This document shows positions 23,101 through 35,900 of a DNA stretch of 64,000 bases, piece by piece (the stretch's first letter is position 1; every line of letters starts with the position of its first letter). The stretch is from the NCBI GenBank assembly GCA_029207755.1, contig JARCOQ010000002.1:90929087-90993086 (forward strand), in the 5' to 3' direction. The stretch is from Chamaea fasciata (lineage: Eukaryota; Chordata; Aves; Passeriformes; Sylviidae). The notes under the pieces were generated by a model that worked only from the letters and a program-made list of their open reading frames with translations, did not search any database and had not been told where the DNA came from. The translations under genes were made by a program, and so were the position numbers.

Positions 23101-26100
23101 AGCTTTTTTTGGAAGTTAAGGGAGTGAATTCTCTGCTGAATGCTTGTTTTTGTAGGTTTTCCCTGGGGATGCAATAATCTCTGATTTTGCCAGACATTAT
23201 GGTTGCCAAACAGCTCCTGGATTGGAACCTGCCTAAATCCCATGTTGTTCATATTTAAAGAGCTCATCCTCAGACTGGAACTGGGAACATTACAGGAGGC
23301 CTTGCAGAGATACAGAAGAAAAGTGGCAGTAAAATCACCAAGTATGCCTAAGTGCTTGGGGCTTACCAAATGGTGAAGAGAAGCAGCTCACAGACAGTGA
23401 AAACTGAAAAGGAGCTATCCTCAGCTTACCAAAAGGAAAAGAAAAAGGAAAATGAAAAGAATTTCTTTCAGTGTAGGTGGCACCCACTGAATGAGGAGAA
23501 AAATACATTTGGATTGCTGGTATATTTTGGTAATCTTTTGTCATCAAGATCTTGTCATAAGATTGTCTTTTAAAAATGTATGTGTTAAATGTGGCCTGCT
23601 GAACAGTGAAATGGTTATCACTGTGGTTATTTGATGCAACAAAGTTTTCCCTCTCTGCTCCTCAGACTTCTCTGAGCTATCTTAGGGATAGCACTTTGCA
23701 TCTGCTCTGCACAGGACTGCAATGTTAAGTACAAATACAATAAGTGTGTGGATAAAATCTGCAGATATGTGTGGGTTCATGGTAATTCCACTGGTAACAG
23801 TCCTTCACCTTAGCTTCAAGGGGGTCAGGCACAACCTCCCATGGTGTTCTACTGAAAAAATGCCACTATCTTGGGGAAATTTCCTTCAGAGGTAACATGA
23901 ATGAAATATCCACCAGTCAGGGGAGCTGCTGGAGATGGGAAGAGTGGAGCAACTGGTGTTTGAGAAGGCCTCTCTGGCACCTGATGAAGGCCAGTTCTGC
24001 CCTCAGGAGCTGCCCGAGGGCTGTGGGAGGCTGGGATGATTGCATTGTTCCAGTCCATGCTGTGACAAATAGTTCCAGAGATAGGTTTTGGTGTGAAGTG
24101 ACCTGACCTTTGCTGCTTGCACCTCTTTTAAACACCACAGCTCTGTTTTAACCACAGGAATTAGTCAGCAGAAACCACATACATTCTTGGAGCATAATTA
24201 TGTTAATATTCCTAATTAGCACCAGGAGAGAAAGACCAGAAGGCTTTGCAATTACCTTCCTTTTCTCTTTGCTTTAAAAAAAAATCATAAATAATTAGAA
24301 AGAGTGAGTTATTAAATCCTGTGTGAAGCCCTGACTCCATGAAGAATGGCAGTAACTTTGCCACTGACATCACCAAGATAGGATCTCCTCACTAATATCT
24401 GGTCATTATTTTATAGTCCTACTTTGATACAACTTATAGAAATGAATCTTATGGCTATTAGGTTAAATTTACAACTCTTCCAATTGCAGAAGTGTTTTAG
24501 GACATGTAGCTATCATGGTCTGCTTATCACTATATTTTCTGAGAGTAATTATGCCTTGGGGAGTTAATTAGAAGTTTATCCACATATATTCACACAGAGG
24601 CACACATATAGATGCAGCTAAGCTAGTTTTCCTTACAACCATAACATTTTGCTGAGCGGTGAAGAACTAAAAAGGCATTATTTAAACTAGCAGGTAATTT
24701 TATTAAAAAAAAAAACTTCAATTTTTTAATTGTTCTTTAATTGGTGTTGTCTGATTAGTACTGAAGAGTAAAGGACTGTGTGAAAATTTGGAACCATTTT
24801 GGATCATTGTGTGATCTCACTGATCTCACAGTAATTAAAACATGAGATTTCTGTGAAACCACTCTACAAGGTCTTGAAGAAATTACAAGCTTAATGTTTT
24901 ACTGTTACGGATATTTTAGTAAGCCTTCTTGTCTTTTAGGACAGATACTACAAAAGAAGCATGAAGATCTGGTATCTCATTTCTGTAATTTGCTAAATTT
25001 ACAGGGAAACAGAAAACTCAACTCAGGCTAAAAAATGCTTATGATAAAATTACTTGTATCCCTCTCCTCCCCCTGTCCCCCAACCCCTCCTAGCTAGAGA
25101 CAATGCTAAGAATAAATGTCATTATAAGATTTCTTGCTGGATAATATGAATCACATCTGCCATATATCTCATGTAAGAAACTCCAGGTGACTCTTCTGAA
25201 ATGAATCAACCTGTATGCCATGTTCACAGCTCTCTTGATTTAGGTATTGCAGTCCATGGAGGATTAAACTATGATCAAATGTATACATTTCTGTAACCAG
25301 CCATTTCAAATTCTCTGAATTGGTGCATTCTACATAAATAAAAGGACCTGATTTTGTGCTTAGAAATCAGTCCTTTGCCTTCTATTTGCTGCACAATACC
25401 ATCTGACTTCTTAAAAATTGACTGATCCTTTTTCTTCATCTGCACCTGCTCTACTTCAGAAATATCACTTAGGGAAATCTTGGGCTAGTTCTGTCTGCTA
25501 TGACGTTAGCTTTGCCTTCAAGAGCAAGGAAGATGTGAGGTGAAAAAAAAAAAAAGAATGTGTAATCCAAAACAAGGAGAGGGAAGTGATTCATTTGAAC
25601 AATCAGCGCATTTCAATTTCATTTGACAAAAGAATGAAAAGACTCCTAGACCAGTGTGTTGGCAAATTTCTTGCAAATAGACACATTAGCTGCTATCATC
25701 AGCCTACACAGGCTGTACACTTGCACTACCAAACCACTTAAGTAGGTGCTTTACTTTATGTTTTTTATTGTTTTACCTACTTTGTTGAGACAATTCAGAT
25801 GTTTAAGTTTAAAGATGTATGTAATTGCTTTGGACTGGAGCCCTATAAAGTGAATTTATTTTCTGTGATATAAGAAGATTCAGCCTACATCATCCCCAGC
25901 ATTCTTTAGCTGGAGTGAGATTTGAAAATTGCTATACCAAGGAAGTGCTACTGGTTACAAATTCATGGAGGATAATGGACAGAGAGGCACAAAGGTAGAG
26001 GGAAAGGCACCATTAGGTGACAATTAAGATCTGATGATGTCATGCCCCCTCCAGGTCTCCATCAAGACTGTCTGAATCACCTCCCCTTCTCACTTTGAAA

Positions 26101-28500
26101 GATGGGTAACACCTGTCAATTTCCCAGGTGTGTAATTTACATGAAGAAATTTCTTTTACTGAAGGGAATTTATTATTTGAAATTTAAAATAAATTTGCCA
26201 CTTACTTTTCCACTATTTAATATTGTTGCAAGGTGTTAGCTTCAGAGGTAAACCTTTTTTGCCAGGATTTTTCCTACAACTTTTTCTAGAAATCATCTCA
26301 CTGTTATAAAGGGTTTGGTCCGTGTCTGTGTTTAGTCTTTGTTTTCTTGAATTGCTCAGGTAAAGGGGGAAAGTGTTGTGTGCAGAGGTGAGACACATCT
26401 GGGTTGCCTCAGACTCTTGCAGTTTCACCTGGGAGGGAGGAAGAGAGTGGATTTTCACTGAAACTGATATTCCCAAAGTGTTTACACTTGACCAGCCACG
26501 CCTATCATGGCCAAGACTGAACTGTGTAACTGTCTCCCAGGAGATTCCAGGACTAAGGACTTCACACTCCAGACCTTTCCTTGAAAGGCAGAGCTCAGGA
26601 GTGAATAGGGAAGCCAAATCAAGAGGCAGAACTGCCTTGGTGCAATGTATGAGTAGTGAAGAACTGCTTTCCCAAAGGATCTTGTAGGAATAGGAGAGAG
26701 AGAGAGAAGGTGGACAAGGATGATAGGAACATGGCTTTTTACTAGGAGAGGTTAAATAGACTAGAGCTCTTTTTCTTGAGAAAGAGATGATTTAAGAGGT
26801 TTATAGATACTGAGTGAAACAAAGTAGCTAAATGGAAAATTATTATTCTCTGTTTCTTTTTATACACGAGTTAGGAGGAAACAAATAGAAGGTCAGGGAA
26901 CAAGTTCAAAGTAAGCAAGGAAGAAATTCACTGTGGAATTAACTAGTAGCGCAAAAGAGTGGGATGCACAGAAAATGTAGTTATGCAAAAGTCCTTGGCT
27001 TCAAGGATTAGATAAGATCGCGAAAGGATAATTTGTCGTGGGGAATTACATTTGTGAATACCTCCTCTGCCTTAAGCTATCTCTGAGCCTGTGATTTCTG
27101 AGAGGTTTGAGGATGTGAACTCTGTGTAAGTTCCCCTGGCCTTAGAAAGAAAGGGCTGCAGGAAAAGGAAAACAAGGAGAAAACAGTGGGATTGACAGAT
27201 GAGAAAATGGAAGGTGCAGATCACAGGCTCAGAAGTGTGCAGCGGGGAAACTAGAAGGAGGCTTGACAGTTCCTACTGCTCCCTGGACATATCTAAGGTA
27301 GAAATGGATGTTAAGAGACCAGTAAGAAAAGGGAATAGAAACTGGTCCTTCCCAAACTTCCTCTTGCTGTTGGTGTGAAAGACCAGTTTGGTTGAGGCCA
27401 GGAGGAAGTGATGGAATGGTCCTGGGGTCTTGTTTGGTTTCTGAGAGGGAGAAGGGTAAGAGCTTTGGTAAGACAATCACTGTTGGAAGCAGGGTCCTGG
27501 GCCTCAGAGTCCCTCAGGCTAATCCAGCACAGCTATTTTTAATCTCTGCACCTGCAGTGGCACTGCTCTAGCTGTGATGCTTTTGATATGGTGATGAGGT
27601 ACCTTCAGGAAAGCAGAAAGGCAGTCATGAAAGTTTGTCAGAAAAGACAAAGAATCAAGAGAATTTAGGAGTATAGCTGAAACCTGACACAATTCCTTTA
27701 AACAAAGTTTTACATTCTCTAAATAACATGTTCATTAAAAAAATCCATCATTTCAGTAGATGATGTAAGGTAAGGTTAGCCTTGTGTTAGAATGACATTT
27801 TTGCTGTACTATAATTTATGGGGTTTTTTTTCTCATTTCACAGGATCATTTACCTCTGCTTTCTCTGAGTTAATTCTCAAGATCCTTATCCTTCTGGTAA
27901 AAAAAAAAAAATCATTTTTGTTTTTTCCTCACATGTGGTAACGTGTTCCTGTTGCAATCCTGAGGGAGGACCATTCACTCAGAACTTCTCCATCCTCCCG
28001 TCATCAGGGATCAGGCCAGAGACACACAGAAAGATGGAGCTGTACTACCGTGCATGTTAAAAATGATTTTACTTGATAAGTGTGAAATTACATCTAATTA
28101 CAAAGTTAATGTAAGTGAATGTAATCAGATACTTACAATGGGTAATGACATGATATTTACAACTTATAATGATCTTGTTATTATACTGTATATAATGATA
28201 TTATCAAAATTCCTTCTGAAGTTTTCTCCTTTTTAATTGGCCTTTTCATATAAAAGAAATTATTTTAAATGCTTTATAATATTCTTTAAAGTAAAACGTA
28301 CAGGTTTAAAGCTTTATTAAAGCCTTGGTAATATCTAGGCTATTTACTCTTCTAGGTTTTTTTTAATGAAAATAGAAAAATGCAACAGCTCTTTTTAAGG
28401 TGTGGTGCAAGAAAGCCTTTGAAAAAGTCTGATTTCCATTCTTTTTATTGTATACCACTTGAAGAAGTGAGCAGAATCGTTAATAGGAGGCAGCATGTGG
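20193..28500. other. Non-coding stretch, no gene or clear repeat recognised
   Basis: This is AT-rich, unique-looking sequence. At 21427-21457 a 12-base unit TTCTATAATCAG is present twice in exact tandem plus a partial third. Short A runs occur at 24272, 24704 and 25542. Frames such as 26213-26617 (minus, 134 codons) and 26373-26687 (plus) overlap on opposite strands and carry no motif. A slightly more G-rich segment at 23820-24160 has no known family match. No RNA gene is recognised. Confidence 0.4.
21427..21457. repeat. Short tandem repeat, 12-bp unit, 2.6 copies
   Basis: TTCTATAATCAG at 21427-21438 and 21439-21450 are identical, and TTCTATA follows. This is a recent slippage-type duplication. 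Confidence 0.95.
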
Positions 28501-28523
28501 GCAAAACCTTACCTTAGGTAGCA

Positions 28524-28612
28524 AATGACCTTGGAGCTATTCTCTTGGGTAAGTCATTTTACTTTTTTATGCCTTAGTTTCCCTATCTGTAAATAGGCAA
28601 TGATATTTCATT
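28524..28612 (+). mobile_element. MIR/L2-like ancient remnant
   Basis: The order ATGACCTTGG, then CTTGGGTAAGTCATTTTACTT, then GCCTTAGTTTCCCTATCTG, then TAAATAGGCAATGAT follows the MIR/L2 shared 3' region (GACCTTGG, GGCAAGTCACTTAAC, CCTCAGTTTCC, ATCTGTAAAATGGG). It is heavily diverged, as expected for a remnant dating from early amniotes. MIR-type copies are abundant in mammals but sparse in birds. The upstream tRNA-like head is not recognisable. Confidence 0.55.
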
Positions 28613-28769
28613 TCATCTTTAAAGTATGTCATAATATACAAATGGAAACCGACAAATATTACATGGAAAGGAAATTAAGAATTCACAGAAGGAATGGAGA
28701 CAGATTTTAATTGGGATGAAGGCACTCCACTTTAGTAAACACCAGCCTTGCCTAATTTATGAATATTGG

Positions 28770-29060
28770 TGCATGTCCCCTACCCCCTTCACACAAAGCT
28801 CAGATAATTGGTCTTTGTTCAGGGAACTGCCTATGGGTTGGAATAACAGCAGGAGCTCCCTTTGTGAGTGCTTTGGGCCCAGCTCCAAAGGTCCTCTCAA
28901 TACTGGTGTATTCAAGGCTGCTGCAAACACGAGGCCTGATTCATGTCACCCACGTTACACCACTTCTATGCCAGCATAATTCCATTTAAAGTGATGGACT
29001 TGCTCATGCAGCATAATACTGAAGTAATTCACCTGATTTTAGTGCAATTACTCTGGCATA
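28770..29060. other. Possible old amniote repeat debris or non-coding element
   Basis: Phrases such as GTTACACCAC, ATGCCAGCATAATTCC and TTTTAGTGCAATTACTC resemble widespread, very old amniote interspersed repeats with palindromic character. Similarity is from memory and weak. The overlapping plus-strand frames here are not convincing genes. Confidence 0.2.
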
Positions 29061-32000
29061 GAACTGGAGTCAAACAAGGACTGATTGGAGACTGTAGGGC
29101 TTGAATTTTAATTGTTTTCTTGAGTCTCCCAGGTATAAAATGCTGCGTTCTGACCTGTGAGCATTTGACACCTTCTCTACATGGAAGCAAATGACCCCAG
29201 TGAGAAGGCCAGCGCTTTAATCCTTCTCACCACTGCCTCATGGTCCCCTTTTTTATGTTAGGATCAAAAGGGCCAAAAAGTAGTTGCTAAGCTTGCTGAC
29301 AGCACAAGAGAGTTGTCCAACAGGCTAAATCTCTTTTTCCTTTACTCTGGCCAGTAAGCCTGGGGCAGTTTGAATATAGTTGAGGCTCCATCAGAAAGGC
29401 CCTATCCAAGTCAAAGACCACACTGCAGTTCCAGAACAGGCAGCGTCAGTAAACAACTGCCCTTTGAATCCAGAAGTGGAATTCTAAGTCTATGGGAAGT
29501 ATGGCTGTTGCTTAGTGCCTTTCCATTGATAATGGCACAAAGAAGTCATGCAGAAGCTCTGGCTTTTCATCATTTTACATCTTTACTTTAGTGTAACAAT
29601 GAAGCCTGCCACATAACATAGCCTGTGCTGGAGATGCAAGTGGCTCAGGTAGTTAAAAAGTGAGCAAGATAGAGGCTAGAGAAAGCAGAGGTGCTTAACT
29701 TAAGAGGTGCTGAATGTCTAAAGCTGTGGGAAGACAGAGATAATGCTAAAGGCAATCCTGCCTCCGATATATTTCTGTGTTAATTACCAAAGAGTGGGAA
29801 CAGCCTTGCCATCACAGCTGGGTGTGATAAAAGAGTGAGTTAGGTAGTAGCGAGTTAGTTGGAGTCTGCTGGTGGTGCTGTGGGGAGGAAGGGATAGGAG
29901 GTTGTGTGAGGGATGGATCAGGTGAGTCACTGTATGGGGTACAGATACGGTTAGGTGGCTGTGCTAGGGACAGAAAGCAGTGAGCTGGAACTGCAGCAGG
30001 AAGAGAGAAGAAGGAGAGAAAGAGCCAGGGCTGTGGGGAGCTGCGCATAGGATTGCTGTATAGAAAAGGTACAAAAGACTTCTAGATAACAAGGTGCTGG
30101 TGCTTGAAGCCCTCTGAAATTTTATTGAAGCGCTATGAGTGCATGGCTGTCTCAACTACGCCACAAAGCAGAGGCAGTCACCCACAAACAGATGAACAGA
30201 TACCTCTGAGTAGGTATGGCTTGCATAAGTGGGTGCAGCACTAAAAGGGAGGAGGGGAAGGAGGTCTAGGTATGGCCATCACCATTCTGGGGTTGTGGTT
30301 TGAGTGATCATTAGGTTGCCTTATCCATTAGACCTTTTCCAGCAACAGAGAATGCATGCTTACAAGAATGGAAGGACTTCAACCACTGGAAATTACAGAT
30401 TTAAATACTTGTAGAAGCTAAGAATCAGGGATCATTTCTGCATGCAGAAATGGATATGAAAGATGAAACAGAGTAAGAATGTATAAATGTTCTATCATCA
30501 CAGGAGGACAGAAGGTAAAAAGTAAGACAGATATGCTAATCAGGAATATTTTTTGAAACACTAGGTCTTCTTGTTTGCTTGCTTTTGGGTTTTTTAATAA
30601 TAAATTGAGAGCAGTAGTGGAAGAAAAAGATGTTAAATTAGATTGAGGACAGAACACTTAGCAAGAAGGTTGCAAATCTTCAGATATTCTTTTATGTCAA
30701 ACACCAGTTTGAATCCAAGTAAATTGTGGAGTCAGCTGCAGTATGTTCCTAGAAATAATGCACCAAAAAATGTTCTCGTGATCTCAGATCTCATGTTGCT
30801 GATGTATAAGGAAGCAGTATTAATTCTAATGAACAACAGAAGAGTGCTTGTATGCAACTCAGGGGACACAAGATCTCCTGTAATTCATAATTTTCCCACC
30901 AGTTTTACACTGTAGTTTTCTATAGTTATAGGCACTCACAGCAGGATATTAAAGCAGCAGGCTCCATCAAATTGATGGTACATTTGATCACACTGTACCT
31001 TCTTCTAAGGAGAGCTGGCAATGCTGTCCTTGTTCAGCAGCCCAAGATAAGAAATTCCTGAATAAAGTATATGCCAAGAAGACAGAACATGTTTGATAGA
31101 GACTCTCCATGTGTATCCTCCGAGACTACTGATGTGCAGATGTAGTTACTAAGACAGTGCCTTCTTTGATGGTTGAGGATATTATTATATGGTTTATCCA
31201 TTGTGCAAGAGTCCACTGCTATAATGTTCAAAATTGTTTCCACAACGGGAGGCTATACTATCTTCTTCACATCTCAGAGTGGACATAGAGGGTTTCCATT
31301 TGTGCAGTGGGAGGAGGTCATTAAGAAACATGCAAAAGAAAGGATGAAAAAGAATAAAGTAATTCACAGACGTGGTTATTCCATATTTTCTGCACAACTG
31401 TGGAAGCCTGAGTATATTTGAAACATGTAAGGCATCAAGATGCAGTGTGCTCACTTGGACCAGAAAAGAAAAAAAAAGGAAGGTTAAAACAAACCTGAAG
31501 TAATGTCCTACATTTTCTAAAGGTCTATTATCCTAGATTATGAATCAAATTAGAAAGGAGCTAAAGTCAGCACTATTTCAAAATCAGAAATTCACAACAC
31601 TTGTTAGAAGAATCTGAGGTTCTACGAAGGGATACAAATGAAGTACAGTCACCTAGGTAGCCACTTCAGGCCAGGAACTCAAAGGGTCCCACTGGTTCAT
31701 TTGTGAACACAAGATGAGCATCCAGTTTGACCAGGAGGAAAGTCACATGATGGAAGATGTGAACTGCTACCAGTAGATTAGCCACAGTGCCTCTCTGTGC
31801 ATTTATCAGCTGCTTAGGTAGGATTCTGAACATCAAAAGTATGAATTCAAGCAGTTAGAAAGCTAAACACTGGCCTGGCATCAAATCAAAGAGTAATGAG
31901 AACTGAGGGAATGTTGTCCAATGGCAGTACAGAAGTAAGAGCAGTGGACATGGTAAAGACTGCTTGAGGGATGATCAAGAGAAAACCATGCAGACACTCT

Positions 32001-32715
32001 TTAAAGAATAGCTTCAAACTGTCAATACAGCTTTCAGGAAAGTCTTTCTTGAAAGACTTGTAAATAATGGAAAAGGAGATGAAATTCAGAGGGAGACAGT
32101 GCCTAGATTAATAGATTTTCTACCCAAGAGAATGCATTGGCCCTCAGCCACTCAAAAGTATGAGGCTGAAGAGAAATTATGGGCAGAATTCTTCAGGATA
32201 GAGCTAACAGTAACATGTTTAGTATTTTCTTTGATGGAAAATCACAAGAAGGGGGAGTAAGTTACCATATTTGTTGACAGAAAACCAGTGTCAGGGAGAA
32301 AGCTTACTTAGTAGGTTACAGCATAAATCAGATTAATTCCTAGGGACAGGATGAAGTCTAACTGGAACACTGCAATACCATGTGCACAATGCAAATAACC
32401 AGATTTTCTTAACTGTATAACAAGGAGCCAGACCTGTTAGAAGCAGAGGTAATGCCTATTAAGTTACAAGGGAGCCTTGTATAGAAGGGAAGGTATATGA
32501 AAAGCCTTTAAGTCACTTTTATGATGCAACTAAGAAAAAGAAAAGACAAATATTATTCTACCTGTAAGGTTATAGGTTTCAAGTAGAGATGGAAATGATG
32601 AATGTAATTGAACAAGATACTTCTGTGTTAAATGACCTGAGTTCAAGTCTTAGCAGATACAGAGGTTTTCTACAGTAATCAAGAAAGGACAGCCTACTTT
32701 GCAAGAGGAAAAAAA
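29061..32715. other. Non-coding stretch, purine-rich in parts, nothing recognised
   Basis: The segment 29810-30060 is G/A-rich on the plus strand and gives an S/P-rich minus frame that is compositional. A 20-bp perfect palindrome sits at 30433-30452. The stretch 31440-32700 is A/G-rich on the plus strand, runs into an old CR1-type fragment, and may be more eroded repeat. No gene or RNA is recognised. Confidence 0.4.
30433..30452. repeat. 20-bp perfect palindrome
   Basis: The half-site CATTTCTGCA is followed directly by its exact reverse complement with no spacer. The centre is TGCATGCA. No repeat context is recognised around it. Confidence 0.95.
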
Positions 32716-32946
32716 GGCTTTGTTTGTTTAGCCAAAGAAAACAAAGGTCGAGAGAGGGAATTATTGTGCTCTACAGATATGTCAAGAGAATAAGCATCAG
32801 AGAAGAGGGAAAGTATTTAACTAAAGAACAATATTGACATAAGAATAAAAGGCAGTAAACTAGCTAGGAATACACTTAGGCTAGAAATTAGAAAACACTT
32901 GGAAACATCAGACCCAAAGGACTTGGGAACAATCTTCCAAAAGGGT
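32716..32946 (+). mobile_element. Ancient CR1/L3-type LINE fragment
   Basis: The phrase order TTGTTTAGCCAAAG, GAGAGGGAATTATTG, TGCTCTACAGATATGTCA, GTATTTAACTAAAGAACAA, AATACACTTAGGCTAGAAATTAGA, GGGAACAATCTTCCAAAAGG follows the conserved 3' portion of old amniote CR1/L3 elements. That portion lies around and just after the end of ORF2. Divergence is high and the diagnostic tail is not recognisable, so this is older than the CR1 copies at 18.5 and 62.3 kb. Confidence 0.6.
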
Positions 32947-35900
32947 TTCAAGAAAAAAAATCCCAGCCACTTTGCAAATAGAGACAGTGCTCTGTTCACG
33001 CAGTAAGATCTGCAATGCAATCAACTGTGAGAAGAGGGAATTTCATTTGATGATTTTGAAGGCATCTTTGAATCCAGTGTTACAACAGAGATGCCCTATA
33101 TTAATATCTAATTCTATGCCTCAGCTTTATAATTTGATAATACACAACATTCTAATTCTATTTTTATGAAGAATATGTAAGATTTTGCACATATACTCTA
33201 GTACATGTCATGATATAAACTTGTTTATAACAGGTTTTCTTAAAACTAGTGTCTGTGCCTCACAAATACTGACTAGAGTTTCCAGGACCCCTGAAATTCT
33301 AATATAATGGTTTGTTCACACCTACTGTTCTCTCTATTAAAAATAATTGGTTTAGCACTAAAAAATCTCTACAACGAGAATAAAGATTGACAGACTGATG
33401 CCACTCAGCATTTGATGTCTTCAGTATCATATTATTCAGGACACAAAACTTGGAGGTGGTAGATATAAAAACACCAAATCCAAGCTAAAGGAAGCCACCC
33501 TCACATCCAGTTTTAGTTTATTCTCAGCAAATAGAGCTTGATTCTAACCCTTCATAACAGTCATGTGTAAGTAGAGAACTACTTGATACTGGCCAGAAAA
33601 GGCAGACTTGGCCATTTAGTGCAAATCTATGCTCTTCTGACTGCATTATTTATGAAAATATTAATTATAAATGAGAAGCCTGCTGAGTACGGACAGAGAG
33701 CAGTGAGAAATGGAGAGCTGTCCAAAGAAGGAATGTGATCAGTTTGAGAGCACTCCTTGCTGCAAAGTGTGGCTTGGAGCTGAAAGGTGAATCCCAGCGA
33801 TTGCTCTCAGTTCAGACCTGCAAGCTTTGCCCTGTCAGGGAAGAGAAAGAAGCTTATCAGTTTCCTGTTGCTCCCAGGTAGGTTTCCTCCTGGCAGGGGA
33901 TTTATGCATCAAGCCTCCTCTACATTTTCCTCTGACAGCTCACCATTTTGTTTCCAACATCTCTATTAGCAGCAAGATTTTTTCCCTCCACAGTTTTAGT
34001 TTCAACAGGTGCCAGGATTTGAACTGGTCAAAGTACAAAGATGCATTCTTTCCTAAATTGTCACTATCACAGCCATAACTATCAAAGTGTTGCCATTCCA
34101 CTTCCTAGGTCAATTCATGGCATAAATACCCTGTCAAAGGCACAATGATTTATTCATTCCCCTCAAAGATAAGTATCATATGGTGGGGCTCATTATATGA
34201 TTGATTTCAGCTTATTTGAATGATTGCATTGCTGATGGTGGACGCAAAGGGAGGCATCAGAGTTCTGGGTACTAGACACATAACACCAGTGTATTTTTCA
34301 TGGGAGCGCTTTCACTTACACTCCACATCTCAGGCTTCAGCTGGGTAATGTATGTCAGCTCCAGTAAGATTGCCAGAGCCCTTAAAAAAAAAAACCCAAA
34401 ATTTTAGGCCAGTTTGGTTTAAAAGCAACGTGAGATTTTTAGGGATCCTTGGAAATTTGTGTCTGTCACTCCTGATCTCTCTGATGGCAGTTTCACTAAA
34501 TGCCTGCCTCACTGAGACAGGAAACTCTAGGGAACAGAGCAGTCTGGGAGGAACAGAACTTACGTGGTTTCTCTGGTTGTTTTCAGATCCAGGTCTTTGC
34601 TGGTAGGAGATGGAAAAACAAGTGGATGACTTTGGCTCTACTGTACAATCACAGTGCCCCTTTGTGGTTCCACACACCAGCAGTTATTTCAGTGCAGGTA
34701 GAGTCTTACAAAGATCTAAATGGAGTTAAACTTTGTATTGAAATGGGAAGATTAATTGTTTGGAGGCAAGTGGAAACTTTGTCATATAAAATAGACAGTG
34801 TCTTGAAAGGTACCTATATGGCACTTGCAGCTTTAGTGTATAAATGTCAGGATTTGATCCACACAGGAAGACACACTTGGTGTTTTGAATGATACATTTT
34901 AGTGAATTATTCTATAGTGGAAAGCTAAGAACAGAGGTATTTTGATGAACCTATAAACTGGATATTTAAAAGAAGTAAGTCCAGTGTCCTACATACCACT
35001 TCAGCACTTCACAACATCAAGCCATTCAGACAGTAGATTCTTCTAGCAGGTTGAGGGTGCACTACATTCCCATTTGAATTCAGAGCGTTCTGAATTCAGT
35101 GTGTTACTGAAGTAAATATCCCAGTTGCCTCCACTTCCACTTTGTTTTGCATCATGAAGCAGTCTCAGGGTAAATGAACTGGTTTCCTTTCAAATGAAAC
35201 TAAACTGAAAGATGTGCTCCAGGTGTGCACCTAGAGGTCTCTAATCATAAACAGGCAGAGGACAGATACCCTGAAGTGACCTCCCCAAAAAATCTCACTC
35301 TGAAATATGCATATAGAGAACATCTGGTCCTCGAGACTAGGTACTCCACAGAGGCCTACTCCTGTTCAACCACACTGTTTGCTGAAAGGGCACAACCTGT
35401 ATCAGTCTGGTCCTGTGGACAGCATGGTCCAAAAGACTGCTGTGACAGAAAGGGCCCACAGTCCAACTTTGTGAACACTGAATGCAGCATTTTCTTAGCT
35501 TTTCACACAAACACTACTATGGTCTGTCTAAACTAATTGAGTTTTGGGGTAAGTGTATTTACTAACCTATTCTGGTGCTGAAGCAAAGTTTGAATACAAT
35601 TATTGATAATAATTCTGCCCCTATTCTTTCTCCCTTCATGTCAAATCCTTGAGAAATTTTGGTGTTTTTTCTAGAGCCAGTTTTAAGAATCGGTAAAATG
35701 CAGCAGAACTGAACTTCAGTTAAAAATAGGTTTTTAAATCTTTACCTGTGCACAGAAAAAATTGAAAATGTAAACTATAAAGAACCAATAGTGAATGAAG
35801 GAGTTCCTTTATATTTTCTTTTCTATTTTGGGTTCTGGGCCTGCTTCCTAAAGTTTTCAGGATCACAAAATGGAATAATAAATTTTTATAGTTTAAAATG

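Noticed and set aside
29812..30155. Ser/Pro-rich minus-strand frames
   Set aside because: They mirror a G/A-rich plus strand; low-complexity composition explains them.
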